64,000 bases of DNA, taken from the NCBI RefSeq assembly GCF_019207085.1, contig NZ_JAATOM010000004.1, positions 62,001 through 126,000 of the forward strand, written 5' to 3'. The first letter of the stretch is position 1. Every line of letters begins with the position of its first letter. Shown one piece after another: positions 35,699 through 44,789 of this stretch. The DNA is from Variovorax sp. dw_308. Its GTDB lineage: Bacteria > Pseudomonadota > Gammaproteobacteria > Burkholderiales > Burkholderiaceae_C. A program made the translations under genes and the position numbers. The notes below the pieces were generated by a model that was not told the origin of the DNA, searched no databases, and saw only the letters and a program-made list of their open reading frames with translations.

Positions 35699-36124
35699 AT
35701 GAAGGTCCTCAACCTCCAATGCGCGCTGGGGCATGGCTTCGAAGGGTGGTTCGCGTCCAACGAAGCGTTCGAGACGCAGCTCGCCGGCGGACTGGTCGAA
35801 TGCCCGGTTTGCAGCGACACCCGGGTCACGAAGTTACTCAGCGCGCCTCGCATCAACCTGGGCGCCGTGGCGCCTTCGCAGCCCGGCGCACCGGCGGCCG
35901 AAGCTTCGGCGCGCTGGATGCAGGCCGCGCGTGAACTGATGGCGAAGACCGAGGACGTGGGTGATCGCTTTGCCGACGAGGCCCGCAAGATCCACTACGG
36001 AGAAGCGACTGACCGGGGTATCCGAGGTCAAGCCACGCGCGAGCAGGCCGAGGCGCTGGCGGAGGAGGGCATTCCCGTGCTCCAGCTGCCGATCCCGGCG
36101 GCACTCAAGGAAACGCTGCAATAG
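35699..36124 (+). CDS. DUF1178 family protein
   Basis: A 141-residue protein of a conserved proteobacterial family without a known function. The N-terminus MKVLNLQCALGHGFEGWF and the zinc-ribbon-like pairs (C8, H12; C35-x2-C38) suggest metal binding. The C-terminal half is helical and acidic, ending EEGIPVLQLPIP. It starts 11 bases after the Nudix gene. It is the last gene of the plus-strand nuo region and converges on the ABC exporter gene. Confidence 0.88.
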   Translation: MKVLNLQCALGHGFEGWFASNEAFETQLAGGLVECPVCSDTRVTKLLSAPRINLGAVAPSQPGAPAAEASARWMQAARELMAKTEDVGDRFADEARKIHYGEATDRGIRGQATREQAEALAEEGIPVLQLPIPAALKETLQ

Positions 36125-36210
36125 CGGCGTCGACCGGCGCTCCATCCGTGGGGCACGGCCCGGCTCGTCGCTGAGCCTTGCGCCTTGCAACCGGCCGCGA
36201 AAGCGCTTCC

Positions 36211-37998
36211 TCAGGCGGCGAACTGCAATGCAGCCAGGCGCGCGTAGACCCCGCCCTGCGCCACCAGCGTCGCGTGATTTCCCTGCTCCACGATGCCGCC
36301 GTGGTCGAGCACGATGATGCGGTCTGCCTTCTGCACCGTGGCCAGCCGGTGCGCGATCACGAGGGTGGTGCGACCTTCCATCGCGGATTCCAGCGCGGCC
36401 TGCACCATGCGTTCGCTTTCGGCGTCGAGCGCGCTGGTGGCTTCGTCGAGCAGCAGCAGCGGCGGGTTCTTGAGGATGGCGCGCGCTATGGCGATGCGCT
36501 GGCGCTGGCCGCCCGACAGGCGCACGCCGCGCTCGCCCAGGAAGGTGTCGTAGCCCTCGGGCAGGGCGCGCAGGAAGTCGTCGGCAAACGCGGCGCGGGC
36601 GGCTTCGTGGACCTCGGCCTCGGTGGCTTCCGGACGTCCGTAGCGGATGTTTTCCAGTGCGCTGGTCGAGAAGATCACGGCATCCTGCGGCACCAGCCCG
36701 ATGCGGTGGCGCAGCTGGTCGAGCGAGAGTTCGGTCAACTGCGCGTTGTCCAGCACGATGCGGCCCGACTGCGGGTCGTAGTAGCGCAGCAGCAACTGGA
36801 ACACCGTGCTCTTGCCCGCGCCGCTGGAGCCGACCAGCGCCACCGTTTCGCCGGGCGCCACGTCCAGGCTGAAGTGGCGCAGCGCCGGCGTTTGTGGCCG
36901 CGAGGGGTAGTGGAAGCCAACGTCCTCGAGGCGGATCGCGCTGCCGGCGGCGGGCACTGGCGTTTGCGCCGGGTTCGCTGGCGACACGATGGCTGATTCC
37001 GCATGCAGCAGTTCCATCAGGCGCTCGGTCGCGCCCGCGGCCCGCAAGAGGTCGCCATACACCTCGCCCAGCACCGCGGCCGAGCTGGCCAGGATGATCA
37101 CGTAGACCACGGTCTGGCCCAAGTGCCCCGCCGTGATGTCGCCATGCAGCACCGCCTGCGTGCCCTGGTACAGGCCCCACAGCAGCGCGGCCGAGGTCGC
37201 GATGATGATGAAGGCCACCAGCACCGAGCGCGCCTTAGTGCGCCGCACGGCGGTGAGGAAGGCATGTTGCGTCGAAGTGCCGAAGCGCTCGGCCTCGCGC
37301 GCTTCGGCCGTATAGCTCTGCACCACCGGAATGGCATTGAGCACTTCGGCGGCGATGGCGCTGGAGTCCGCCACGCGGTCCTGGCTGGCGCGCGAGAGCT
37401 TGCGCACGCGGCGCCCGAACCACATGCTCGGCAGCACCACCAGCACCAGGATCAGCAGCACCTGGAACATCACATAAGGGTTGGTCCATACCAGCATGGC
37501 CAGCGCGCCCGCGCCCATCACCGCGTTGCGCAAGCCCATGCTCAGCGAGGAGCCGACCACGGTCTGCACGAGGGTGGTGTCGGCGGTCAGGCGGGACAGC
37601 ACCTCGCCGGTCTGCGTGGTCTCGAAGAAGGCGGGGCTTTGCCGCAACACGTGGGAGTACACCGCATTGCGCAGGTCGGCCGTGATGCGTTCGCCGAGCC
37701 AGCTCACGGTGTAGAAGCGTGCAGCCGAGAACATGCCGAGCGCCACCGCCACGCCGAACAGCGCCAGGAAGTGGTCGCGCAGCGCCATCGTCTGCTCACC
37801 CTTGTCGGTGGAAACGAGGCCGCCGTCGATCAGGCTGCGCAAGGCCATCGGGAAGACCAGCGTGGTGACAGCCGCCAGCACCAGGAACAGGGCCGCGAGC
37901 GAGATCTGGAGTCGGTAGGGCCGCAGGAAGGGCCTCAGGCCGGAGAGCGATTGGGGCGAGCCCTTCGCAGGGGAAGACGTCGAAGCGATTGCAGCCAT
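36211..37998 (-). CDS. ABC exporter, fused membrane and ATP-binding domains (MsbA-like)
   Basis: A 595-residue half-transporter. Residues about 30-330 form the six-helix type IV exporter domain, and the ATPase follows with Walker A GSSGAGKST, signature RLSGGQRQRIAIARAI, Walker B LLLLDEATSALD and the H-loop IAHRLATV. It would work as a homodimer in the inner membrane. The substrate (lipid, peptide or drug) is not evident. The start ATG at 37998 lies six bases after a -10-like TACAAT on the minus strand. It is divergent from the marR efflux operon by 76 bases. Confidence 0.9.
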   Translation of the reverse strand: MAAIASTSSPAKGSPQSLSGLRPFLRPYRLQISLAALFLVLAAVTTLVFPMALRSLIDGGLVSTDKGEQTMALRDHFLALFGVAVALGMFSAARFYTVSWLGERITADLRNAVYSHVLRQSPAFFETTQTGEVLSRLTADTTLVQTVVGSSLSMGLRNAVMGAGALAMLVWTNPYVMFQVLLILVLVVLPSMWFGRRVRKLSRASQDRVADSSAIAAEVLNAIPVVQSYTAEAREAERFGTSTQHAFLTAVRRTKARSVLVAFIIIATSAALLWGLYQGTQAVLHGDITAGHLGQTVVYVIILASSAAVLGEVYGDLLRAAGATERLMELLHAESAIVSPANPAQTPVPAAGSAIRLEDVGFHYPSRPQTPALRHFSLDVAPGETVALVGSSGAGKSTVFQLLLRYYDPQSGRIVLDNAQLTELSLDQLRHRIGLVPQDAVIFSTSALENIRYGRPEATEAEVHEAARAAFADDFLRALPEGYDTFLGERGVRLSGGQRQRIAIARAILKNPPLLLLDEATSALDAESERMVQAALESAMEGRTTLVIAHRLATVQKADRIIVLDHGGIVEQGNHATLVAQGGVYARLAALQFAA

Positions 37999-38004
37999 GT
38001 ATGC

Positions 38005-38010
38005 ATTGTA
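38005..38010 (-). promoter_or_regulatory. -10-like element of the ABC exporter gene
   Basis: On the minus strand TACAAT is followed by six bases and then the ATG, without a Shine-Dalgarno sequence. It suggests a leaderless transcript; the -35 is weak. Confidence 0.45.
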
Positions 38011-38038
38011 ACTATCCCCTGCCGATACAAAGGTCGCC

Positions 38039-38067
38039 TTGACAATAATTGCCGAGGCAACTAATAT
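38039..38067 (+). promoter_or_regulatory. sigma-70 promoter with internal palindromic operator for marR
   Basis: TTGACA (38039-38044) and TAATAT (38062-38067) are spaced by exactly 17 bases. The spacer holds the palindrome TTGCC-GA-GGCAA (38049-38060), well placed for a MarR dimer to block RNA polymerase. The -10 is seven bases from the marR ATG. Confidence 0.8.
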
Positions 38068-38074
38068 TCAGGCC

Positions 38075-38626
38075 ATGACAGTTCGTGACATTCCTGCGTC
38101 TCTCGGTGCTCCCGATGCCGATCCGGAGCGCGCCGTGCCGAGCTTTTACACGGGCGAAAACTACCGCTCGGAAGAGAGCATCGGCTACCTGATGCGACGC
38201 ATCATGACGGCGGTGGGGCAGTCGGTCGAACTCAACATGTGCGAGCCCGGCAGCCCGACCTTCCCGCAATGGGTGCCGCTGCACAAGCTGCACATGAGAC
38301 AGGCCGCCACGGTGGCCGAACTGGCGCGAGAATGCCAGCTCGACAACGGCGCCATGACGCGCCTGCTCGACCGTCTCGAAGCCAAGGGCCTGTGCCGCCG
38401 CGTGCGCTCGGTGGCCGACCGCCGGGTGGTCAACATCGAACTGACCGACGAAGGCCGCATCGCCGCCGAGCAGGTGCCCTACATCCTGAGTCGCGTGCAG
38501 AACGAGCACCTGGCCGGCTTCAGCCCCGAAGAGTGGGAACAGCTCAAGAACTTCCTGCGCCGCATCCTCGACAACGCACAGGCCCTGTCGGCCCGTGGAG
38601 AAAAAAATGACCCTTCTTCCTCCTGA
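38075..38626 (+). CDS. MarR family transcriptional regulator
   Basis: A 183-residue winged-helix repressor. The recognition region ATVAELARECQLDNGAMTRLLD and the wing RRVRSVADRRVVNIELTDEG (about 85-140) are typical. As the first gene of a marR-OMF-emrA-emrB operon it most likely represses its own transcription until an efflux substrate binds. The start was taken as the ATG at 38075: the TTG codon at 38039 in the same frame is part of the -35 box. The ATG lies at or next to the predicted +1, so the mRNA is probably leaderless. Confidence 0.9.
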   Translation: MTVRDIPASLGAPDADPERAVPSFYTGENYRSEESIGYLMRRIMTAVGQSVELNMCEPGSPTFPQWVPLHKLHMRQAATVAELARECQLDNGAMTRLLDRLEAKGLCRRVRSVADRRVVNIELTDEGRIAAEQVPYILSRVQNEHLAGFSPEEWEQLKNFLRRILDNAQALSARGEKNDPSSS

Positions 38627-40094
38627 TTCCCTTGCCATGAAGACGGCGCGCCGAGGCACCGTCGTGGCCGCCGCCGCGCTGGCGCTGCTGCTGGCCGGTT
38701 GTGCCGAGATGGGCCACATCGACTCCGCTGCCCAGATGCGCGACGCCGCGGCGCTAGACCTGCCCGCCCAAGCCGCGCCGGAAGTGACTGTGGCAAGTCA
38801 ATGGTGGCTGGCCTTCGGCGACACCCAGCTCAACGCGCTGGTCGACCAGGCCTTGCAGGGCAACCCGAACCTGCAGGTGGCCCAGGCCCGCATCGCCCGT
38901 GCACGGGCGCAGAGCCAGGTGGTCGGCGCCGCGGAGCTGCCGCAAGTCGGCGCTGGCCTCGACCTGACGCGCCAGCTGTTCAGCGAGACCTACATCTACC
39001 CGCCACCGCTCGGCGGATCGATCCAGGAGACCGGCACGCTGCAGCTCAACGGCAGCTGGGAGATCGACTTCTTCGGCAAGAACCGTTCGGCCCTGAATGC
39101 CGCCATCGGCGCGACCAATGCTGCCGCCGCGGACGCCGACGCCGCACGTGTGCTGCTCGCCAGCAACGTGGTGCGCGGCTATCTGCAATGGGCCCGCTGG
39201 AACGACCAGCTGGTGGTCGCCAAGCGCACGTTGGCCCAGCGCGAAGAGACCTTGCGCCTGGTGCGCGACCGCGTCTCGGCCGGACTCGACACCCGCCTGC
39301 AATTGCGCCAGAGCGAAGGCGGCATCCCCGAGGCACGCCAGCAGATGGAGGCGATCACCGAGCAGATCGCGTTGTCGCAGCATGCGCTCGACGCGCTGGT
39401 CGGCCAGCCCAATGCCACCGCGAACCTGAAGTCGCCCGAACTGACGGCGATCAAGAACATCGCGCTGCAACCGGTGCTGCCGGCCGACCTGCTCGGCCGC
39501 CGCGCCGACATCGCCGCTGCACGCTGGCGCGTCGAGGCCGCCACGCAGGACGTGAAGAACGCGAAGACCCAGTTCTATCCCAACGTCAACCTGGTCGCCT
39601 TCGCCGGCTTCCAGTCGATCGGCGTCGATTCGCTGTTGAAGTCGGCCAGCCAGCAGTGGGGCATCGGCCCGGCGATCCGCCTGCCGATCTTCGAAGGCGG
39701 CAGGCTGCGTGCCAACCTGCGCGGCAAGTCGGCCGACCTCGATGCGTCCATCGAGAGCTACAACACCACCGTGCTGGACGCCGTGCGCGACGTGGCCGAT
39801 TCGGTGACTTCCGTGCAGTCGGTGGTGCGCCAGCAGGCCCAGCAGCGCGAAGCACAGGCCGCAGCCGAAAGCGCCTACGACATCGCGATGCAGCGATACG
39901 GCGCAGGGCTCGGGAACTTCCTCGACGTCCTGTCGGCCGAAACCACCGTGCTGCTGCAGCGCCGCCAGGGTGTCGATCTCGCGGCCCGCGCACTCGACAC
40001 GCAAGTCGGCCTGGCCCGCGCCCTCGGCGGCGGCTGGCAGCCGACCCCGGAGACCAGCACCGCCGCGCTGGTCGCCCCCAACAAGATCCAGTGA
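38607..40094 (+). CDS. NodT-family outer-membrane efflux lipoprotein
   Basis: A 495-residue TolC-like outer-membrane factor. A lipoprotein signal ends in LLAGC with the acylated cysteine at C32, counting from 38607. Two OEP repeats follow, with WWLAFGDTQLNALV near the start of the mature protein. The start at 38607 has GGAG at good spacing and overlaps the marR end by 20 bases; a start at 38637 has a poor ribosome site. It provides the outer-membrane duct for the EmrAB-type pump encoded next. Confidence 0.9.
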   Translation: MTLLPPDSLAMKTARRGTVVAAAALALLLAGCAEMGHIDSAAQMRDAAALDLPAQAAPEVTVASQWWLAFGDTQLNALVDQALQGNPNLQVAQARIARARAQSQVVGAAELPQVGAGLDLTRQLFSETYIYPPPLGGSIQETGTLQLNGSWEIDFFGKNRSALNAAIGATNAAAADADAARVLLASNVVRGYLQWARWNDQLVVAKRTLAQREETLRLVRDRVSAGLDTRLQLRQSEGGIPEARQQMEAITEQIALSQHALDALVGQPNATANLKSPELTAIKNIALQPVLPADLLGRRADIAAARWRVEAATQDVKNAKTQFYPNVNLVAFAGFQSIGVDSLLKSASQQWGIGPAIRLPIFEGGRLRANLRGKSADLDASIESYNTTVLDAVRDVADSVTSVQSVVRQQAQQREAQAAAESAYDIAMQRYGAGLGNFLDVLSAETTVLLQRRQGVDLAARALDTQVGLARALGGGWQPTPETSTAALVAPNKIQ

Positions 40095-40125
40095 ACGCAT
40101 CACCACCCATTCAGAGAGCCCGCAA

Positions 40126-41502
40126 ATGACCGACACCGCCAACCCCAGCGCCGCAACTGCAGTACCGGCAGAACCGGCAGCCGCCCCCGCACCCAACGGC
40201 AAGCGTCGCCGTGCACTCACCGCGCTCGCGGCCGTCGTCGTCGTTGCCGGCGGCGCGTGGGGCGCCTATGAATGGCTGGTCGCGAGCCACTACGAGGACA
40301 CCGACAACGCCTACGTTCAGGGCAACGTCATCCAGATCACGCCGCAGATCAGCGGCACCGTGATGTCCATCAGCGCCGACGACACCGATTTCGTGAAGGC
40401 GGGCCAGCCGCTGGTGCAGTTCGACCCGGCCGATGCCAGGGTTGCGCTGGAGCAGTCGGAGGCCGCGCTGGCCCAGGCCGTGCGCCAGGTGCGCACGCTC
40501 TATGCCAACAACGGTTCGCTCGCGGCCCAGGTCAACCTGCGCCAGGCCGACATCGTGCGCGCCCAGAGCGACATCGAACGCGCCCAGGAGGACCTGAAGC
40601 GCCGCCAGGCGCTTTCCGGCAACGGCGCCGTGTCGAAGGAAGAACTGAGCCACTCGGAGACGGCGCTGTCGAACGCCAGGAGCCAGTTGGCCGCGGCGCA
40701 GGCCGGCGTGGTGTCGGCGCGCGAGCAACTGGTGAGCAACCAGTCGCTGACCGAAGGGACCAGCATCGAGAAGCACCCCGCCGTCCTCGCCGCCGCCGCC
40801 AAGGTGCGCGAGGCCTACCTGGCCACGCAACGCGTCGCCATGCCCGCGCCGGTGGATGGCTACGTCGCCAGGCGCACCGTGCAACTGGGCCAGCGCGTCG
40901 CAGCCGGCACGCCGATGATGTCGATCGTGCCGCTGAACCAGGTCTGGGTCGATGCCAACTTCAAGGAAGTGCAGCTGCGCAACATCCGCCTCGGCCAGCC
41001 GGTGAAGATGACCGCCGACCTGTACGGCAAGAAGGTCGAGTACACCGGCAAGGTCGCAGGCCTGGGCGTGGGCACTGGGTCCGCCTTTGCGCTGCTGCCC
41101 GCGCAGAACGCGACCGGCAACTGGATCAAGGTGGTGCAGCGCGTGCCGGTTCGCATCTCGCTCGACCCCGAGCAGCTCAAGACCAATCCGCTGCGCGTGG
41201 GCCTGTCGATGGATGCGACCATCGACGTGTCGAAAAAGGACGGCAAGATGCTGGCCGATGCTCCGCGCGCCGCGGCGTTTTCGCAGACCGCTGTCTATAG
41301 CGCGCTGAACGAGGGCGCCGAAGCCGTGGTCAACGGCATCATCGCGGCCAACGTGGGCGGTGCGCGTGCGCCCCAGGCCGGCAAGCAGCCGGGCACACCG
41401 GCGCCAGCGCCAGCGGTGCCCAGCCCGGGCGCCTCGGCCGAGCCGCCGCAAGCCAGCGGCCCACACTCGGCTGCGGTCGCGCTGTCGACGCCGCGCAGCT
41501 GA
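40126..41502 (+). CDS. EmrA/HlyD-type membrane fusion protein
   Basis: A 458-residue periplasmic adaptor. There is one transmembrane helix (about 29-48), then the lipoyl half-motifs (DTDNAYVQGNVIQITPQISG and APVDGYVARRTV), a long coiled coil with many Ala/Gln residues, and a beta-barrel (VWVDANFKEVQLRNI). The last 45 residues are Pro/Ala-rich. It links the MFS pump in the inner membrane with the outer-membrane factor. The symbol emrA is by analogy. Confidence 0.92.
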   Translation: MTDTANPSAATAVPAEPAAAPAPNGKRRRALTALAAVVVVAGGAWGAYEWLVASHYEDTDNAYVQGNVIQITPQISGTVMSISADDTDFVKAGQPLVQFDPADARVALEQSEAALAQAVRQVRTLYANNGSLAAQVNLRQADIVRAQSDIERAQEDLKRRQALSGNGAVSKEELSHSETALSNARSQLAAAQAGVVSAREQLVSNQSLTEGTSIEKHPAVLAAAAKVREAYLATQRVAMPAPVDGYVARRTVQLGQRVAAGTPMMSIVPLNQVWVDANFKEVQLRNIRLGQPVKMTADLYGKKVEYTGKVAGLGVGTGSAFALLPAQNATGNWIKVVQRVPVRISLDPEQLKTNPLRVGLSMDATIDVSKKDGKMLADAPRAAAFSQTAVYSALNEGAEAVVNGIIAANVGGARAPQAGKQPGTPAPAPAVPSPGASAEPPQASGPHSAAVALSTPRS

Positions 41503-41528
41503 TCCCGCGGTAGCTTTCCAGTCCTTTC

Positions 41529-43091
41529 ATGGCTACCGCTCCCGCCCACGTAGCCCACGCACCCCTCGAAGGCGCCGCGCGCGTCTGGGGGACCATTGCG
41601 CTCTCCGCGGCTACCTTCATGAACGTGCTCGATTCATCGATCGCGAACGTGTCCTTGCCTGCCATCTCGGGTGACCTCGGCGTCAGTGCGACGCAGGGCA
41701 CCTGGGTCATCACCAGCTTCGCGGTCGCCAACGCGATCGCCGTGCCGCTGACCGGCTTCATGACGCAGCGCTTCGGTCAGGTGCGCCTGTTCGTGCTCAG
41801 CATCGCGCTGTTCATGCTGACCTCGCTGTTGTGCGGCCTGGCGCCGAACATGACCACGCTGATCCTGTTCCGCGCGGCGCAGGGCTTCGTTGCCGGGCCG
41901 ATGATCCCGTTGTCGCAGACCCTGCTGCTCGCCAGCTATCCGAAGGCCAAGGCCGGGCTGGCGATGGCCATGTGGGCGATGACCACGCTGGTCGCGCCGG
42001 TGATGGGGCCGCTGCTCGGCGGCTGGATCACCGACAACATCTCGTGGCCGTGGATCTTCTACATCAACCTGCCGGTCGGTTTCGTCGCCGCGGCCATCAC
42101 CTGGGCGCTCTACCGCAATCGCGACAGCGCGACCTACAAGGTGCCGATCGACGCGATCGGACTCGGGCTGCTGGTGCTGTGGGTCGGCTCGCTGCAGTTG
42201 ATGCTGGACAAGGGCAAGGAGCTCGATTGGTTCCATTCGAGCACGATCGTCGCGCTGGCCGTGATCGCGGTGGTCGCGTTTGCCTTCTTCCTGATCTGGG
42301 AGCTGACCGAGGAGCATCCGGTGGTGGACCTGTCGCTGTTCAAGCGCCGCAACTTCTGGACGGGCGCCTTCGCGACGGCCATCGCCTACGGCCTGTTCTT
42401 CGGCAACGTGGTGATCATGCCGCTGTGGCTGCAGCAGTGGATGGGCTACACCGCGACCGATGCCGGCATGGTGACGGCGCCGGTCGGATTGCTGGCGATC
42501 GTGTTCTCGCCGATCGTCGGGCTGACCGTGGCCAAGGTGGACCCGCGGCGCTACACGACCTTCTCGTTCCTCGTGTTCGCGCTGGTGCTGTTCATGCGAT
42601 CGCGCTTCAGCACGCAGGCCGACTTCTGGACGCTGATGATCCCGACCATCATCCAGGGCGTGGCGATGGCGTTCTTCTTCATTCCGCTGGTCACGATCAC
42701 GCTGTCGGGCCTCACGCCGGACCGCATTCCGGCGGCGTCGGGCCTGTCGAATTTCCTGCGCATCACGGCGGGCGCGATGGGCACGTCGATCGCGACCACG
42801 GTGTGGGAGAACCGCGCGGCGCTGCACCACGCGCAACTCGTGGAAGCGGTGACCAGCGGCAGCTCGGCGACAGCCAGCGCGATCACGGGGCTGGGCGGCA
42901 CTGGGTTCAGTGCGGACCAGGTGCTGGGGCAGCTCAATCGGATGGTCGACCAGCAGGCCTTCATGCTGGCTGCGGACGACCTGTTCTATGCGTCCGCGGT
43001 GATCTTCATCCTGCTCATTCCGCTGGTGTGGCTGTCGCGTCCGCCGAAGGGTGGCGCAGGCGCCAGCGACGCCGCGGCCGGGGCTCACTGA
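41529..43091 (+). CDS. DHA2-family MFS multidrug transporter (EmrB-type)
   Basis: A 520-residue major-facilitator protein with about 14 hydrophobic helices. It carries the DHA2 signature motifs FMNVLDSSIANVSLPAISG in helix 1 and the GPLLGGWI motif C in helix 5. It starts 26 bases after the adaptor gene. It is a proton-driven drug or toxic-compound exporter completing the tripartite pump. Confidence 0.93.
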   Translation: MATAPAHVAHAPLEGAARVWGTIALSAATFMNVLDSSIANVSLPAISGDLGVSATQGTWVITSFAVANAIAVPLTGFMTQRFGQVRLFVLSIALFMLTSLLCGLAPNMTTLILFRAAQGFVAGPMIPLSQTLLLASYPKAKAGLAMAMWAMTTLVAPVMGPLLGGWITDNISWPWIFYINLPVGFVAAAITWALYRNRDSATYKVPIDAIGLGLLVLWVGSLQLMLDKGKELDWFHSSTIVALAVIAVVAFAFFLIWELTEEHPVVDLSLFKRRNFWTGAFATAIAYGLFFGNVVIMPLWLQQWMGYTATDAGMVTAPVGLLAIVFSPIVGLTVAKVDPRRYTTFSFLVFALVLFMRSRFSTQADFWTLMIPTIIQGVAMAFFFIPLVTITLSGLTPDRIPAASGLSNFLRITAGAMGTSIATTVWENRAALHHAQLVEAVTSGSSATASAITGLGGTGFSADQVLGQLNRMVDQQAFMLAADDLFYASAVIFILLIPLVWLSRPPKGGAGASDAAAGAH

Positions 43092-43167
43092 CAGGAGTCT
43101 TACGGCGGCGCGTAGGACCGCGCGCCGTTGCACTGCAGCATAGGCATTTGCCCCAGTAGGAAGGGCA

Positions 43168-43182
43168 TTAGGCCGCGCCTAA
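43168..43182. promoter_or_regulatory. inverted repeat upstream of the livG cluster
   Basis: TTAGGC-CGC-GCCTAA is a perfect palindrome about 85 bases before the livG start. It lacks a T-tract. It could be an operator or a weak hairpin after the efflux operon. No promoter was recognised nearby. Confidence 0.35.
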
Positions 43183-43265
43183 CATCCGTCCGCGCTCGCT
43201 TGGTAGCGCGAACAGATGGACTGCATGACCGTAAATTTCCGCCAGCAAGAGGGCGAGCGCGCGAG

Positions 43266-44036
43266 ATGAGCGACATCATTCTTGAAACGCGCCAGCTCAC
43301 CAAGGAATTCAAGGGCTTCACCGCTGTCAGCAAGGTCGACCTTGCCGTGAAGCGCGGCGCGATCCATGCGCTGATCGGGCCCAACGGCGCTGGCAAGACC
43401 ACCTGCTTCAACCTGCTGACCAAGTTCCTGGAGCCCACGTCCGGCACGATCCTCTTCAACGGCCAGGACATCACCCAGGAACGCCCCGCGCAGATCGCGC
43501 GTCGCGGCATCATCCGCTCGTTCCAGATCTCGGCCGTCTTTCCGCACCTCACCTTGATGGAGAACGTGCGGTTGGGCCTGCAGCGTTCGCTGGGAACTTC
43601 GTACCACTTCTGGAAGAGCGAGAAGTCGCTCAAGCCGCTCGAGGCGCGGGCGCGTGAACTGCTGTCCGAGGTGGGGCTCGAGGAAATGGCCGACGAGCTG
43701 ACGGTCAACCTGCCGTACGGCCGCAAGCGCGCGCTCGAAATCGCGACCACGCTCGCGATGGAGCCCGAATTGATGCTCCTCGACGAGCCCACGCAGGGCA
43801 TGGGCCACGAAGACGTGCACCGTGTGGCCGAACTCATCAAGCGCGTGTCGGCGGGCCGCACCATCCTGATGGTCGAGCACAACATGAGCGTGGTCTCCAC
43901 GATTGCCGACACCATCACCGTGCTGCAGCGCGGCGCCGTGCTGGCCGAAGGGCAGTACGCCGAGGTCTCGAAGAATCCGCTGGTCATGGAGGCCTACATG
44001 GGCACGACCGACGGCCAACTGCAGGGAGCACATTGA
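43266..44036 (+). CDS. livG: branched-chain-amino-acid-type ABC transporter ATPase LivG
   Basis: A 256-residue ATPase of the HAAT family. Walker A is GPNGAGKTT, Walker B LMLLDEPTQGMG, and the H-loop VEHNMSVV. The usual LSGG signature reads LPYGRKRALEIA, as in many LivG-like proteins. It is the first gene of a transport cluster and its stop shares a base with the livF start. The transported compound need not be a branched-chain amino acid. Confidence 0.93.
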   Translation: MSDIILETRQLTKEFKGFTAVSKVDLAVKRGAIHALIGPNGAGKTTCFNLLTKFLEPTSGTILFNGQDITQERPAQIARRGIIRSFQISAVFPHLTLMENVRLGLQRSLGTSYHFWKSEKSLKPLEARARELLSEVGLEEMADELTVNLPYGRKRALEIATTLAMEPELMLLDEPTQGMGHEDVHRVAELIKRVSAGRTILMVEHNMSVVSTIADTITVLQRGAVLAEGQYAEVSKNPLVMEAYMGTTDGQLQGAH

Positions 44037-44746
44037 TGGCCGCCCCCGCACTCGAAATCAAGGACCTGCACGCCTGGTACGGCGAGTCGCATGTGCTGCA
44101 TGGCGTCGACATGGTGGTGCAGCCCGGCGAAGTGGTCACGCTGCTGGGCCGCAATGGTGCAGGGCGCACCACCACGATGCGCGCAGTGCTCGGCCTGACC
44201 GGCAGCCGCAAGGGCAGCATCAAGGTGCACGGCACCGAGACGGTGGGCTTGCCGACGCACAAGATCGCGCATCTCGGCATCGGCTATTGCCCGGAAGAGC
44301 GCGGCATCTTCGCGAGCCTTTCCGCGGAAGAGAACCTGCTGCTGCCGCCGGTGCTCAAGGGTGCCGACAAGGGCATGTCCGTGGAAGAGATCTACGCGAT
44401 GTTTCCCAACCTGGCCGAGCGCCGCAACAGCCAGGGCACGCGGCTCTCGGGCGGCGAGCAACAGATGCTCGCAGTGGGGCGCATCCTGCGCACCGGCGCC
44501 AGGCTGCTGCTGCTGGACGAAATTTCCGAAGGACTCGCACCGGTGATCGTGCAGGCGCTGGCCCGCATGATCGTCACGCTGCGGTCAAAGGGCTACACCA
44601 TCGTCATGGTGGAGCAGAACTTCCGCTTTGCCGCGCCGCTGGCCGATCGTTTCTACGTGATGGAGCACGGCCGCATGGTCGAGGCCTTCAGCGCGAAGGA
44701 ACTCGAGGCCAAGATGCCGGTGCTCAATGAACTGCTGGGCGTCTGA
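44036..44746 (+). CDS. livF: branched-chain-amino-acid-type ABC transporter ATPase LivF
   Basis: A 236-residue ATPase of the HAAT family. The signature is LSGGEQQMLAVGRIL and Walker B LLLLDEISEGLAP, followed by VEQNFRFA. The Walker A motif reads GRNGAGRTT, so the invariant lysine is arginine (R44, codon 44165-44167). Whether this subunit hydrolyses ATP normally is uncertain. It is coupled to livG, and the first binding-protein gene follows after 43 bases. Confidence 0.92.
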   Translation: MAAPALEIKDLHAWYGESHVLHGVDMVVQPGEVVTLLGRNGAGRTTTMRAVLGLTGSRKGSIKVHGTETVGLPTHKIAHLGIGYCPEERGIFASLSAEENLLLPPVLKGADKGMSVEEIYAMFPNLAERRNSQGTRLSGGEQQMLAVGRILRTGARLLLLDEISEGLAPVIVQALARMIVTLRSKGYTIVMVEQNFRFAAPLADRFYVMEHGRMVEAFSAKELEAKMPVLNELLGV

Positions 44747-44789
44747 TTTTTCCCTTTTACGTTTTTCCATCGATCGCACAGAGGAATCC

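Noticed and set aside
38039-38074. Upstream TTG start for marR
   Set aside because: The TTG belongs to the TTGACA -35 box, so this codon lies upstream of the predicted transcription start.
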